Shown: positions 1 through 8,232, counted from the first letter of the stretch. The stretch is 21,684 nt of DNA from an uncultured Clostridia bacterium (GCA_945937975.1 CAMEUD010000009.1:1-21684); one strand, 5' to 3'. A program made the numbers and translations. The notes: generated by a model not told the origin, from the letters alone.

Positions 1-10
1 AAAATTGAAA

Positions 11-38
11 AGCACTGACATTTTGTCAGTGCTTTTTT
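11..38 (+). terminator. Intrinsic terminator of a gene to the left
   Basis: A perfect 10-bp stem (AGCACTGACA at 11-20, TGTCAGTGCT at 24-33) with a TTT loop is followed by six T on the plus strand. It probably ends a plus-strand gene lying before the window. The stem resembles, but is not the same as, the AGCACTAACA terminators of the small RNAs near 15-16 kb. Confidence 0.8.
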
Positions 39-52
39 ATAGTTTCATTTTT

Positions 53-82
53 TTAAAAAAAGAAGCATTTATTTTGCTTCTT
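53..82 (-). terminator. gmk terminator
   Basis: AAGAAGCA (60-67) pairs with TGCTTCTT (75-82). On the minus strand the stem is followed by a T run (plus-strand A run 54-60). The stem contains the gmk stop codon. Confidence 0.8.
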
Positions 83-650
83 TTGGAAATTTCTTTTGTT
101 CAATTTTTTCGTGTTTTTTTATCAAACTTTCTATCTTTTTAAGTGTTTTATCCAAATTGATATTTTCCAAAACATAGTCATAATTTTTGGCATAACTTAA
201 TTCAAATTCCATTCTTGAAATTCTTAAATCTATATCGTGGTCGCCACGCTCTTTTAATCTTCTAATTAATTCATCTTTTGGAGCAGTTAAAAATATTGAC
301 AAAACTTCTGCCTTATTTTTTAATGCAAGAGTTAATCTTGTTTGACCCAAAACACCAATATCTTTTATATAATGAGTTTCTCTTTTTGCTATCTCGTCTA
401 TTGAAGAATTAAGCACACCATAAAAGTTTTGATGAATTTCTTCATGTTCAAAAAGTTCGCCATTCTTAATTTTATTTTCAAAGTCTTCTTTTGTTACATA
501 TATATATGGATTGTGCATTGCTCCATCCGTTTTTCTTGGTGGACGAGTTGTGCAAGTTTGCATCAATTTTATGTTTGGATGTTTTTCCAAAATTTTTGTT
601 ATAACAGTATTTTTGCCAACGCCAGCAGACCCAGAAATAATAATTAACAT
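69..650 (-). CDS. gmk: Guanylate kinase
   Basis: This enzyme phosphorylates GMP to GDP with ATP in the cytosol, in purine nucleotide recycling. The 193-residue length fits the family. The P-loop is GSAGVGKN (residues 7-14). The lysine is kept, but the usual Ser/Thr after GK is Asn, followed by Thr. The GMP-binding TTRPPR motif follows near residue 34, and the GELFEHEEIHQNFYG segment matches the family's GEF.EhA...N.YG block. The central IKDIGVLGQTRL replaces the usual DVQGA motif and is divergent. The start is supported by an AGAGG ribosome site 7 nt upstream and a strong promoter. The gene is transcribed alone, with its own terminator. A divergent guanylate-kinase-like protein cannot be fully excluded. 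Confidence 0.88.
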   Translation of the reverse strand: MLIIISGSAGVGKNTVITKILEKHPNIKLMQTCTTRPPRKTDGAMHNPYIYVTKEDFENKIKNGELFEHEEIHQNFYGVLNSSIDEIAKRETHYIKDIGVLGQTRLTLALKNKAEVLSIFLTAPKDELIRRLKERGDHDIDLRISRMEFELSYAKNYDYVLENINLDKTLKKIESLIKKHEKIEQKKFPKEAK

Positions 651-683
651 AGTAACCTCTTTTCTAAATTTTAAAGCATATTA

Positions 684-726
684 AGTATATTAATAATTTG
701 CAATAATGTCAATACTTATGAGTATT
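684..726 (-). promoter_or_regulatory. gmk promoter with flanking inverted repeat
   Basis: On the minus strand, TTGACA (712-707), 17 bp and TATACT (689-684) form a near-consensus sigma70 promoter starting RNA about 25 nt before gmk. An inverted repeat AATACT-N4-AGTATT (711-726) abuts the -35 box and could be an operator; no regulator is identified. Confidence 0.75.
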
Positions 727-783
727 TTATTCGACAAAATTTTGTATGATTTTTTAAATTTTGTTTATTTTAAATAAATCAAC

Positions 784-816
784 AAAATAAAAAACGCAAG
801 CCAATTAGCCTGCGTT
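784..816 (-). terminator. Terminator of the 835-1332 gene
   Basis: AACGCA (793-798) pairs with TGCGTT (811-816), with a weaker inner GC stem. On the minus strand the stem is followed by TTTTTTATTTT. A second small hairpin, AAATCTA/TAGATTT (817-836), overlaps the stop codon of the gene. Confidence 0.75.
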
Positions 817-834
817 AAATCTACACTTTTAGAT

Positions 835-1332
835 TTACTTTTTGATTGCAAAATAACTTGCAATAAGTCCAGCAAGTGCATCAACTAGAACAAGTACAAG
901 AGCAAACCAACCTGCGTAATTACCAGCACTAGCACTTCCAAAACTATATGCTTCGCAATTTGATGGAACAACTATCATTGCAACAATAGCCATAACAACT
1001 ACTGCAAATGCCATAAGGATAAGTCCAAGTCCAACAACTTTGCCAAATGTTTTGTTTGAAACAATTTTTGCATCGTATAACAATTTTAAAATTGAACAAA
1101 CAGCCATAAGTGATGCGAAGATGATAAGTAATAAAACAACTGTTGCAAGACTTGCATTTGCATCAAAGTTTAAAAGGTCGTAACCTGATGCATTGCTAAC
1201 AACTTCTTTGCCAAGTATTGTCATTTTAGCACTAATAAAAGGCATTGCAAGCAAGCCAAATACTACACCAGAAAGCACAAGTGCAAGAAAGTCTGCAAGC
1301 GTTTTACCAAATTTTGAAGATTTCTTTGCCAT
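835..1332 (-). CDS. Four-helix membrane protein, unknown function
   Basis: I do not recognise this 165-residue protein. A basic N-terminus (MAKKSSKFGK) precedes a membrane helix at about 14-35, and hydrophobic segments follow at about 62-85, 98-124 and 140-162. The loop between helices 1 and 2 (about residues 36-60, with NASGYDLLNFDANAS) is polar and probably extracytoplasmic. The topology (four helices, N-terminus in) is common among small Firmicutes envelope proteins of unknown role. The start is well supported by an AGGAGGG ribosome site 5 nt upstream. It has its own promoter and terminator, so it is a single-gene unit between gmk and xfp. Confidence 0.85.
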   Translation of the reverse strand: MAKKSSKFGKTLADFLALVLSGVVFGLLAMPFISAKMTILGKEVVSNASGYDLLNFDANASLATVVLLLIIFASLMAVCSILKLLYDAKIVSNKTFGKVVGLGLILMAFAVVVMAIVAMIVVPSNCEAYSFGSASAGNYAGWFALVLVLVDALAGLIASYFAIKK

Positions 1333-1350
1333 ATTCCCTCCTACTTTTTT

Positions 1351-1379
1351 AGAATATTAAAAATTCATTAATTTGTCAA
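1351..1379 (-). promoter_or_regulatory. Promoter of the 835-1332 membrane protein gene
   Basis: On the minus strand, TTGACA (1379-1374), 17 bp and TATTCT (1356-1351). Confidence 0.75.
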
Positions 1380-1460
1380 ACAAATATGTTAATTATTAGG
1401 AATATTTGAATATACTTAGCATTTTTGTTGCAATTTTAATACTACGACTTTTTATTGTAA

Positions 1461-1490
1461 CAAAAAAAAGTCTGCTTTGTTGCAAACTCT
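1461..1490 (-). terminator. xfp terminator
   Basis: The minus-strand stem AGTTTGC/GCAGACT (plus 1469-1489), with a loop of A-rich bases, is followed by eight T. Confidence 0.75.
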
Positions 1491-1503
1491 TTTTTGTTTA
1501 TCT

Positions 1504-3858
1504 TTATTTTTCATTCCAATTCCAATTTTCAATTTCCGGCATATCAACGCCATATTCTCTTATATAGTCATAATGCTTTGCAAGTTTGTCGTTTAATTCT
1601 TTTTCAATATTTGTTTTTGTATTTTTATCTATATCAAGGTATCTTAATGCTTTTAATACAAGATGATATCTATCCAAATGATTCCTTACTCGCATATCAA
1701 ATGGTGTTGTAATTGTGCCTTCTTCTCTATATCCAGCAACATGGATATTTGTGTTATGCCTATTGTATGTTAATTGGTGTATAAGTTGTGGATAGCCATG
1801 AAATGCAAAAATTATTGGCTTGTCTTTTGTGAATAATTCGTCATATTCTTCATGAGTAAGTCCATGTGGATGTGATTCACTGGAAATTAGTTTCATAAGG
1901 TCAACAACATTAACAAACCTTACATTAAGTTTTGGCAAGTAATGTTTTAATAGTTTTACTGCGGCCAAAGTTTCAAGTGTTGGAGTGTCACCACAACATG
2001 CCATAACAAGGTCTGGATTTTTTGTGTTATTAAGTCCTGCCCACTTCCATTCGCTTGCACCTTTCTTGCAATGTTCTTTTGCTTCTTTCATAGAAAGCCA
2101 CTGATATGAATCTCTTTTTGAAGCAACAATAACATTAACATAATTTTTGCTTTTTGCACAATGATCATAGCAAGAAAGCAAACAATTTGCATCTGCTGGC
2201 AAGTATATTCTTACAACATCTGCCTTTTTGTTTGCAATATGGTCCAAAAATCCCGGGTCTTGATGCGTAAACCCATTGTGGTCTTGTTGCCAAATGTTTG
2301 ATGTTAAAATTAAATTTAGTGAAGAAATAGGAGCACGCCAAGATATTTCGTTGCATACCTTAAGCCATTTTGCATGTTGAGCAACCATACTATCTACAAT
2401 TGTTGCAAATGCTTCGTAACTATCAAACATACCATGCCTACCTGTTAAGATATACCCTTCAAGCATACCTTCGCAAATATGTTCCGAAAGCATAGAGTCC
2501 ATTATTCTACCATCAAGTGCCAATTTTTCGTCAGTTGGCAAAATTTTGCTTGCAAATGTTCTATTCTCATTATCAAATGCTTTGTAAAGTCTGTTACTCA
2601 TTGCCTCATCTGGGCTAAATATTCGATAATTATTTTTGTTCTCGTTAAACAATTCTTTGATGTACCCACCAAGTTCGTACATATCTTGAGTTTTCATTGT
2701 TCCATGCCCAGAGAATTTTACTTCAAAATCTTCAAGACTTGGAGTCTTTAATTCCTTTAGTAATAGCCCGCCATTTGCAAATTTACTTGCCGTCATTCTT
2801 TTGTCACCCTTTGGTAAAATCTCGGCAATTTCTTTATTTAATTTGTAATTTTTATCAAAAAGTTCATCTGGATTATAACTTTTTAACCATTTTTCAAGCA
2901 ATTTTAAGTGACTTTCATTTTCCATTGTAAGTGGAATTTGGTGTGCCCTAAAACTATTTTCAATTTGCTTTCCGTCAACAACCTTTGGGCCTGTCCAACC
3001 TTTTGGTGTTCTAAGAATTATCATTGGGAAAGGTGTGTAAGAATAGTCCTTGCTCTCTTTTGCCTTTTTTTGAATGTCAAAAATGTCTTTTATGGCACTA
3101 TCCATTGCCTTTGCCATTGCTTTGTGCATTGTCATAGGGTCAGAACCTTCAACAAAATATGGTTTATAACCATAGCCTTCAAAAAGTTTTTGAATTGTTG
3201 AGTGTGACATACGAGAAAGTATTGTTGGGTTGCTAATTTTGTAACCATTTAGGTGAAGTATTGGAAGCACTGCACCATCACGAGCAGGGTCAATAAACTT
3301 ATTTATGTGCCAAGAAGTTGCAAGTGGCCCGGTTTCGGCTTCTCCATCCCCAACGACTGCTGTTGCAATAAGATTTGGGTTGTCAAGCACTGCACCATAT
3401 GCATGAGCAAGACTGTAACCAAGTTCTCCACCTTCATGAATTGACCCCGGTGTTTCTGGAACACAATGAGAGCCTATTCCTCCTGGAAATGAGAATTGTT
3501 TAAACAGTTTTTGCATACCCTGTTTGTCTTGCGAAATATTTGGATATACCTTGCTATATACCCCCTCAAGATAACTATTTGAAACCAAAAAGTTTCCACC
3601 ATGTCCAGGGCCGGAAATAAAAATCATATTAAGGTCATATTTTGTTATAACTCTATCGCAATGAGCATACACAAAATTTTGACCAGGTACCGTTCCCCAA
3701 TGCCCCACAAGTTTTTTCTTTATGTCTGCCTCGCATAGTTTATGGTCACGAAGTAAGGGATTGTCAAGTAAATACAATTGAGCAGCACTCAAATAGTTTG
3801 CTGCACGCCAATATTTATTTAATGTTTCAAAATATTTCTCTGTTGAAAATTTGTCCAT
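1504..3858 (-). CDS. xfp: Phosphoketolase (xylulose-5-P / fructose-6-P)
   Basis: This thiamine-diphosphate enzyme cleaves xylulose-5-phosphate and/or fructose-6-phosphate with inorganic phosphate. The products are acetyl phosphate and glyceraldehyde-3-phosphate or erythrose-4-phosphate. It is the key enzyme of the phosphoketolase (bifid or heterofermentative) pathway and can feed acetate kinase for ATP. The 784-residue length matches the family (about 790-830). Family marks are an N-terminus containing YWRAANYLSAAQLYL, the GPGHGG block near residue 85, the ThDP site VGDGEAETGPLATSWH near 170, and the WRAP.SLN..LTSN.WQQDHNGFTHQDPGF block of the transketolase-like middle domain. The start follows a GGAGTG ribosome site. 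Substrate preference cannot be read from the sequence. It stands alone, with no pentose gene beside it. Confidence 0.97.
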   Translation of the reverse strand: MDKFSTEKYFETLNKYWRAANYLSAAQLYLLDNPLLRDHKLCEADIKKKLVGHWGTVPGQNFVYAHCDRVITKYDLNMIFISGPGHGGNFLVSNSYLEGVYSKVYPNISQDKQGMQKLFKQFSFPGGIGSHCVPETPGSIHEGGELGYSLAHAYGAVLDNPNLIATAVVGDGEAETGPLATSWHINKFIDPARDGAVLPILHLNGYKISNPTILSRMSHSTIQKLFEGYGYKPYFVEGSDPMTMHKAMAKAMDSAIKDIFDIQKKAKESKDYSYTPFPMIILRTPKGWTGPKVVDGKQIENSFRAHQIPLTMENESHLKLLEKWLKSYNPDELFDKNYKLNKEIAEILPKGDKRMTASKFANGGLLLKELKTPSLEDFEVKFSGHGTMKTQDMYELGGYIKELFNENKNNYRIFSPDEAMSNRLYKAFDNENRTFASKILPTDEKLALDGRIMDSMLSEHICEGMLEGYILTGRHGMFDSYEAFATIVDSMVAQHAKWLKVCNEISWRAPISSLNLILTSNIWQQDHNGFTHQDPGFLDHIANKKADVVRIYLPADANCLLSCYDHCAKSKNYVNVIVASKRDSYQWLSMKEAKEHCKKGASEWKWAGLNNTKNPDLVMACCGDTPTLETLAAVKLLKHYLPKLNVRFVNVVDLMKLISSESHPHGLTHEEYDELFTKDKPIIFAFHGYPQLIHQLTYNRHNTNIHVAGYREEGTITTPFDMRVRNHLDRYHLVLKALRYLDIDKNTKTNIEKELNDKLAKHYDYIREYGVDMPEIENWNWNEK

Positions 3859-3873
3859 GTGTCACTCCTATAT

Positions 3874-3891
3874 TTTTTAGTATACTAAAAA
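3874..3891. promoter_or_regulatory. 18-bp perfect palindrome before xfp
   Basis: TTTTTAGTATACTAAAAA is a perfect palindrome 15 bp upstream of the xfp start. It contains a TATACT that could be the xfp -10 box, although no good -35 lies 17 bp upstream of it. It may be an operator over the promoter, or the AT-rich symmetry may be fortuitous. Confidence 0.4.
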
Positions 3892-3973
3892 TTTTAAAAA
3901 AAAGAAAAGAAAATATGCAAAATAGTATTTTATTTTTTAAAAATATTAAATTTATTATAAAACAACATCTAAC

Positions 3974-4002
3974 TTTACTTTTTTATGCTATTATGGTATA
4001 CT
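3974..4002 (+). promoter_or_regulatory. Promoter of the methyltransferase gene
   Basis: TTTACT (3974-3979), 17 bp and TATACT (3997-4002), with an extended TG at 3995-3996 minus one base. Transcription would start near 4009 and leave a leader of about 11 nt that includes the AAAGGA ribosome site. Confidence 0.75.
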
Positions 4003-4019
4003 AAAATAAAAGGATAGTT

Positions 4020-4676
4020 ATGATTGAATCAAAATCGTGGAATTGGGCAATGGTGGACAAGGATGATAAATATTGGAACTCACCTGCTCCAGAGTTTTAT
4101 TATTTGGCAGATAATTGGAAAAATAAAAAATTTAAAAAGATTTTAGATGTTGGTTGTGGTTATGGAAGAAACAGCATATATCTTGCAAAGCAAGGGTTTT
4201 GTCTTGATGGTTTTGATTTATCAGAGTTAAGCGTTGAGAGAACAAAAGAAAATGCAAAAAAACAAAACCTAAACTTTGATAATTTTGTAGTTGCTGATAT
4301 GCTAAATTTCCCATACCCAGACAACACTTTTGATGGACTTATTGCCTACAATGTTATATCGCACACAGATATTGAAGGATTTAAGAAAACTTTAAATGAA
4401 ATAAAAAGAGTGCTAAAACCAGATGGCGAAGCATACTTTACCCTTGGTTCAAAAAAATCATTTTGGTTCACTAACCCAAAATGTACCTATGTTGATGAAA
4501 ATACAAGAATAAGAGTTGAAGATGGTCCAGAAAACGGAATACCACATTTTTATATTGATGATGAAGATTGTTTAACACTTTTTAATGACTTTAAATTAAT
4601 AAGAGTGCAAGAAGTTAGAGAATTAACTCACTATGGAACATTTAGTCCACATTACCATATTTGGATAAAAAAATAA
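4020..4676 (+). CDS. Class I SAM-dependent methyltransferase
   Basis: This 218-residue protein has a Rossmann-like methyltransferase fold. Motif I is ILDVGCGYGRNSIYLAK (about residues 40-56), an acidic residue follows at the end of the next strand (GFDLSE), VVADMLNFPYPDNTFDG is motif II, and IKRVLKPDGEAYFTL is motif III. This is the Methyltransf_11/25 (UbiE/tellurite-resistance-like) pattern. The substrate cannot be told; such proteins act on small molecules or metabolites. An AAAGGA ribosome site 6 nt before the ATG supports the start. It is a single-gene unit, convergent with the SDR gene. Confidence 0.88.
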   Translation: MIESKSWNWAMVDKDDKYWNSPAPEFYYLADNWKNKKFKKILDVGCGYGRNSIYLAKQGFCLDGFDLSELSVERTKENAKKQNLNFDNFVVADMLNFPYPDNTFDGLIAYNVISHTDIEGFKKTLNEIKRVLKPDGEAYFTLGSKKSFWFTNPKCTYVDENTRIRVEDGPENGIPHFYIDDEDCLTLFNDFKLIRVQEVRELTHYGTFSPHYHIWIKK

Positions 4677-4701
4677 ACAGCAAATTTTCTTGCTGTTTTT
4701 T
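4676..4701. terminator. Bidirectional terminator (methyltransferase / SDR)
   Basis: AACAGCAA (4676-4683) pairs with TTGCTGTT (4690-4697). T runs on both strands can serve the methyltransferase on the plus strand and the SDR gene on the minus strand. The stem includes the last base of the methyltransferase stop. Confidence 0.8.
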
Positions 4702-4705
4702 AGCA

Positions 4706-5479
4706 TCAAAAATACTTACCTGTAAATCCTAAAATCCATTTTAATGGAAATATTTTGTTCGCAAGATATGCCCATTTCATTGAACCTCCAACTATATACA
4801 TTGGTTTTGATTTTTTCTTGTTTGCAATTTTGTACATTTTCTTTGTTGCATATTCTATTGTCATTCTTTTTGGTTCACGCTTATCAATTTGCTTTGCACT
4901 TTCTTCAATTTTGTTACCATATCTAAAATTTGTATCAAATGTTTTTACTCTATTTTTTGAAAAATTAGTTCTAACATCTCCGGGGCAAATACACAAAACA
5001 TCAACACCACTATCTTTTAGTTCCATTCTAAGTCCATAAGAAAGCATACTTACTGCAGACTTTGATGCACTATAATGAGTTCTAAATGGAACAGCAAAAA
5101 ATGCACATGCTGAACTTATATTTACTATTCTTGAACCTTTATTCATAAATTTTAATGCACCTTTAATACAAGATAAAGTTCCAAAATAATTGACATCAAA
5201 CATTGACTTTGCTTTATTTGTATCAATAAGTTCTGTGGCTCCATAAACGGCATACCCTGCACAGTTAATCAACATATCAATGTGTCCAAATTTTTCTCCA
5301 ATGCAATTAAAAGTATCAATAACTTCTTGTTCATTGCTTACATCACAAAAATACTCTGTATCTGTATTTTCTTCAATGCTCTTATCAAGTGTTATTACCA
5401 TATCTCCATTTTTTGTGAATAAATCTTTCAGTCCCATACCTATTCCACTTTTTGCACCAGTTATAACTATTATTCTCAT
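4706..5479 (-). CDS. Short-chain dehydrogenase/reductase
   Basis: This is a 257-residue classical SDR, an NAD(P)-dependent oxidoreductase. The TGAKSGIG nucleotide motif is at residues 7-14, INCAG near 92-96, the catalytic Ser in VNISSACAF, and the YSASK active-site Tyr/Lys near 138-142. CPGDVRTNF follows, as in the family. The C-terminus (SMKWAYLANKIFPLKWILGF) is hydrophobic and may touch the membrane, as in acyl/lipid-linked members such as DltE- or Sadh-like SDRs. The substrate is unknown. The start follows an AGGAGAT ribosome site. Confidence 0.92.
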   Translation of the reverse strand: MRIIVITGAKSGIGMGLKDLFTKNGDMVITLDKSIEENTDTEYFCDVSNEQEVIDTFNCIGEKFGHIDMLINCAGYAVYGATELIDTNKAKSMFDVNYFGTLSCIKGALKFMNKGSRIVNISSACAFFAVPFRTHYSASKSAVSMLSYGLRMELKDSGVDVLCICPGDVRTNFSKNRVKTFDTNFRYGNKIEESAKQIDKREPKRMTIEYATKKMYKIANKKKSKPMYIVGGSMKWAYLANKIFPLKWILGFTGKYF

Positions 5480-5536
5480 TCCAATCTCCTAACAAGTATA
5501 GTATTTTATCATAAAACAAAAATATTGCATATAATT

Positions 5537-5565
5537 TTGACAAACTTTTTTTAAAATGATAAATT
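5537..5565 (+). promoter_or_regulatory. Promoter giving an almost leaderless mRNA
   Basis: TTGACA (5537-5542), 17 bp and TAAATT (5560-5565), with an extended TG at 5557-5558. The expected start at about 5572 is only a few bases before the ATG at 5576, and no ribosome site is visible, so the transcript may be leaderless. Confidence 0.55.
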
Positions 5566-5575
5566 TATATAGAAT

Positions 5576-6133
5576 ATGAATTTAGGGTCAAAAAAAGCAA
5601 TTATTAAAGCATTTTTAATAATTCAAACAATTTTAATAATAGCAGTTTCTTTATCAATGATAATATTGCTATATTTTTATTTTGACTTTTTACACCCATA
5701 CAAAGAATATTTACCAGATGATTTCTTTACAAAAAAATTTCTTGTACCAACATTATACTTCTTTTTATATTGCATATATTATTCGATTATATCAATATAT
5801 TTAAGAAAAAAATTAAATCAAAATAAAGAACAGTTTTACAAAAATTTAGTTCCATATAGATTTATTGCTGTTACAAGTATTTTCTTTGGCATTTTTGGTT
5901 TTATATTAATGACAATATCTGCATTTAGAAAAGATGATGGACAAGATGAACAGCCATTATATAGCAAACCAAAGAAACCTAAAAAAGTAAAAATCAAGTA
6001 TCCAAAAGATATTAACAAACAATTAAAAGCGATTAAGCATCAAAAAAAACTTGGATATATTTCTCAAGAGTTGTGTGAGAAAAAATGCAATGAGATTATA
6101 AAAAATTATAATAATTCAATAAAAATTCAATAA
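5576..6133 (+). CDS. Membrane protein with SHOCT-like C-terminus
   Basis: This 185-residue protein has three hydrophobic segments (about 8-33, 49-72 and 93-118), then a basic linker (KPKKPKKVKIKYPK) and a C-terminal stretch QLKAIKHQKKLGYISQELCE followed by KKCNEIIKNY. That tail fits the short SHOCT pattern (leucine-rich helix, LGxIS/T, EEF/L..KK..ll), which is found at protein ends, often in membrane or toxin-like proteins, and is thought to mediate oligomerisation. The function is unknown. No ribosome site precedes the ATG. It is divergent from the SDR gene and convergent with rsmD. Confidence 0.75.
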   Translation: MNLGSKKAIIKAFLIIQTILIIAVSLSMIILLYFYFDFLHPYKEYLPDDFFTKKFLVPTLYFFLYCIYYSIISIYLRKKLNQNKEQFYKNLVPYRFIAVTSIFFGIFGFILMTISAFRKDDGQDEQPLYSKPKKPKKVKIKYPKDINKQLKAIKHQKKLGYISQELCEKKCNEIIKNYNNSIKIQ

Positions 6134-6160
6134 AAAATGCAAATTAGTTTGCATTTTTTT
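6132..6160. terminator. Bidirectional terminator (5576 gene / rsmD)
   Basis: AAAAAATGCAAA (6132-6143) pairs with TTTGCATTTTTT (6148-6159) around a TTAG loop. A/T runs on both sides serve both converging genes. Confidence 0.8.
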
Positions 6161-6689
6161 GTTTTTCATAATAATCAACAGTAACTGTTCCATAATCTTT
6201 TGAATCAAATTTTACAAAATAATTACTTTCAAATGGTTTTAATTTATCTCTTTCACAAACGATTATACCATCATCATTTAACAGGTCTAATTTATATATT
6301 TCTTCCAAACAATCTTCGTAGACCCCACTTGCATATGGTGGGTCAATAAGAATTAAATCCAATTTCTGTTTTAGTGTTTTTAAAGCGTTTTTATAATTAT
6401 AATTTATAACTTTGTAGTTATCGCATTTAAGCCCATTTAAGTTTTGTTTGGTAAGTTTTATGCTTCTAATATCTTTATCTACAAAATATACAAATTTTGC
6501 TTCTCTGCTCAATGCTTCAATACCAAGTGCGCCACTGCCACTAAATAAATCAAGGACAACTTTGTCTGGCACAAAAAATTGCAACTTTGTAAATATCGCC
6601 TGTTTTACTTTATCTCCTGTTGGTCTTATATTGTCAGATGTTGGAGATTGTAATTGTTTTCCTTTAAATCTTCCTGCTATAATTCTCAT
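6144..6689 (-). CDS. rsmD: 16S rRNA (guanine-966-N2)-methyltransferase RsmD
   Basis: RsmD methylates G966 of 16S rRNA on the small subunit. The 181-residue length and hallmarks fit: MRIIAGRFKG at the start, the RPTGDKVKQAIF segment, the SAM motif VLDLFSGSGALGIEALSR, and the catalytic IDPPY (about 116-120). No Shine-Dalgarno precedes the ATG, and the promoter places the RNA start on or next to the ATG. It lies immediately downstream of alr. Confidence 0.95.
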   Translation of the reverse strand: MRIIAGRFKGKQLQSPTSDNIRPTGDKVKQAIFTKLQFFVPDKVVLDLFSGSGALGIEALSREAKFVYFVDKDIRSIKLTKQNLNGLKCDNYKVINYNYKNALKTLKQKLDLILIDPPYASGVYEDCLEEIYKLDLLNDDGIIVCERDKLKPFESNYFVKFDSKDYGTVTVDYYEKQKNAN

Positions 6690-6695
6690 ATAATT

Positions 6696-6724
6696 AGTAT
6701 ATCAAACTATGTTAGATTAATCAA
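6696..6724 (-). promoter_or_regulatory. rsmD promoter (leaderless)
   Basis: On the minus strand, TTGATT (6724-6719), 17 bp and TATACT (6701-6696). The start base expected seven positions after the -10 box is the A of the rsmD ATG (6689). The -35 box overlaps the alr stop codon. Confidence 0.55.
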
Positions 6725-7748
6725 TTAATAAATTGGTTCTTGAATTATTTAAGTTTGTTAATATTTCATAATTTGTTATATTCACTTTTTTTGCCCATTC
6801 GTTTGCATTATCAAACACACAAACCTTATCTCCTATTTGCAAATTTTTATTTGAAACATCAACCATAAATAAATCCATACAAATATAGCCAATAGATTTT
6901 ACATTTTTCCCACATATTTTAACTTTAAAATTATTTGATAAATTTCGCGGAATACCATCTGCATAACCAAGTGGTATTAAAGCTATCTTCATTTTTTTGT
7001 CTGCAATAAATCCATTTTGATAGCCAACATTTTCTCCTTTTCCTATTTCAAAAACTTTTATAACCTTGCTTTCAATTTTCATCACAGGTTTTAATGATTT
7101 TTCACCATATCCATAAAGACTAATGCCACATCTAACATAATTTGCAAAATCAACATTATAATTTACCATTTTACTGCCACCAATATGAATAATTGGAGAA
7201 AAATCTTTTTCTATTATGCCAATATAATCTTTAAAAATATTGATCTGTTTATTGGTAATATTTTCATTATCAGTTTTATAAAAATGAGTAAAAATACCTT
7301 CAAATTTAATTTTTTTTGATATTTTAATTAATTTTTGCATATTTTTTAACTCATTTTTATCTTTTAACCCAAATCGGTTCATTCCTGTATTAATTTTTAT
7401 ATGTACATTTATTGGTATATCCATTTCAATTAATTCATTTAATTGGCTTACACTTTCTATCATCACTGAAATATTATTTTTTGATGCCAGTTCATAATCA
7501 ATACAATAACCCAAAACTAATATAATTGCTGTTTTGTTAATAGTGCGTATATTTATTGCTTCGTATAAATTTTGCACAGCAAAAAAATTACAAAACGGAC
7601 TTAATATATTTACAACTAATTGTGCGTTATGTCCATATGCATTTGCTTTAACAACAGCACAAATATCTTTTTGTGATTTTTGCTTTAAATATAAAAAATT
7701 ATCAATTAAGTTTTGTCTATTTATTATCTTATTTGAAAAATACTTCAT
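6717..7748 (-). CDS. alr: Alanine racemase
   Basis: A PLP enzyme that interconverts L- and D-alanine for peptidoglycan. The PLP lysine is K34 in AVVKANAYGHN. NTGMNRFG, HIGGSKM (where the family has the more usual HxANS), RCGISLYGYGE, the VGYQNGF segment with the second catalytic Tyr, LGYADGIPRNL and IGYICMDLFMVDV occur in family order. At 343 residues it is shorter than typical (about 370-390), because the C-terminal beta domain is trimmed and ends NSRTNLLID. Presence of Alr implies a murein wall. The upstream region is AT-only and no clear ribosome site is seen. Confidence 0.95.
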   Translation of the reverse strand: MKYFSNKIINRQNLIDNFLYLKQKSQKDICAVVKANAYGHNAQLVVNILSPFCNFFAVQNLYEAINIRTINKTAIILVLGYCIDYELASKNNISVMIESVSQLNELIEMDIPINVHIKINTGMNRFGLKDKNELKNMQKLIKISKKIKFEGIFTHFYKTDNENITNKQINIFKDYIGIIEKDFSPIIHIGGSKMVNYNVDFANYVRCGISLYGYGEKSLKPVMKIESKVIKVFEIGKGENVGYQNGFIADKKMKIALIPLGYADGIPRNLSNNFKVKICGKNVKSIGYICMDLFMVDVSNKNLQIGDKVCVFDNANEWAKKVNITNYEILTNLNNSRTNLLID

Positions 7749-7787
7749 ATAAATATATACATATAAATATAAATTTTTGACACAAAA

Positions 7788-7812
7788 AAATCACTTATAA
7801 AAGTGATTTTTA
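7788..7812. terminator. Terminator after the ArsR gene
   Basis: AAATCACTT (7788-7796) pairs with AAGTGATTT (7801-7809), with T runs on both strands. On the minus strand it ends the ArsR-family gene, just upstream of alr. Confidence 0.8.
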
Positions 7813-8169
7813 TTATTCAGAGATATGTTCGATTGCTTGTCCAATAATATTTTTAATATGGTCATCAGAGAATGTGTAAAACACTTCTTTCCCTTGCTTT
7901 CTACATTTTATCAAATTGGCATCTTTTAAGACTTTTAATTGATGAGATACTGCACTTTTTGTCATATCTAATATATTTGCAATATCACAAACACAAACTT
8001 CATTGTCATCTAGCATTGTTAAAATACTTATTCTTGTGTTATCACTTAAAATATGAAATAATCTTGAAAGCGAAATGATTGATTTGCTTTTAGAGAATCC
8101 CTTTTTATACATTTTTACAACATCTTCATGAATCATTTTACAATCACATGAAATTACACTCTTTCCCAT
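7813..8169 (-). CDS. ArsR/SmtB-family metal-sensing repressor, CadC-like
   Basis: This 118-residue winged-helix repressor releases DNA when a soft or transition metal binds. Recognition helix: MTKSAVSHQLKVLKDANLI (about 69-87). Both metal sites known from this family are present. The N-terminal Cys pair C8/C10 (CDC) with C59/C61 in VCVCDI forms the CadC-type thiolate site. D102, H104, H115 and E118 have the exact SmtB alpha5 spacing (DxH, 11 residues, H, 3 residues, E). This predicts sensing of Cd/Pb/Zn rather than arsenic. No metal pump is adjacent, which is unusual. It is divergent from the DUF378 gene and probably autoregulated through the operator at 8183-8198. Confidence 0.92.
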   Translation of the reverse strand: MGKSVISCDCKMIHEDVVKMYKKGFSKSKSIISLSRLFHILSDNTRISILTMLDDNEVCVCDIANILDMTKSAVSHQLKVLKDANLIKCRKQGKEVFYTFSDDHIKNIIGQAIEHISE

Positions 8170-8182
8170 TTTTCACCTCAAG

Positions 8183-8232
8183 TTGAACATCTATTCAATT
8201 AATATTGTACATAATGTTTTCTTATTTGTCAA
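8183..8232 (-). promoter_or_regulatory. Promoter and operator of the CadC-like gene
   Basis: On the minus strand, TTGACA (8232-8227), 17 bp and TACAAT (8209-8204). Directly downstream, over the RNA start, lies TTGAACATCTATTCAA (8183-8198). It has the TGAA-N6-TTCA core typical of SmtB/CadC operators, so autorepression is likely. The ATG at 8169 follows a GAGGTG ribosome site. Confidence 0.75.
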
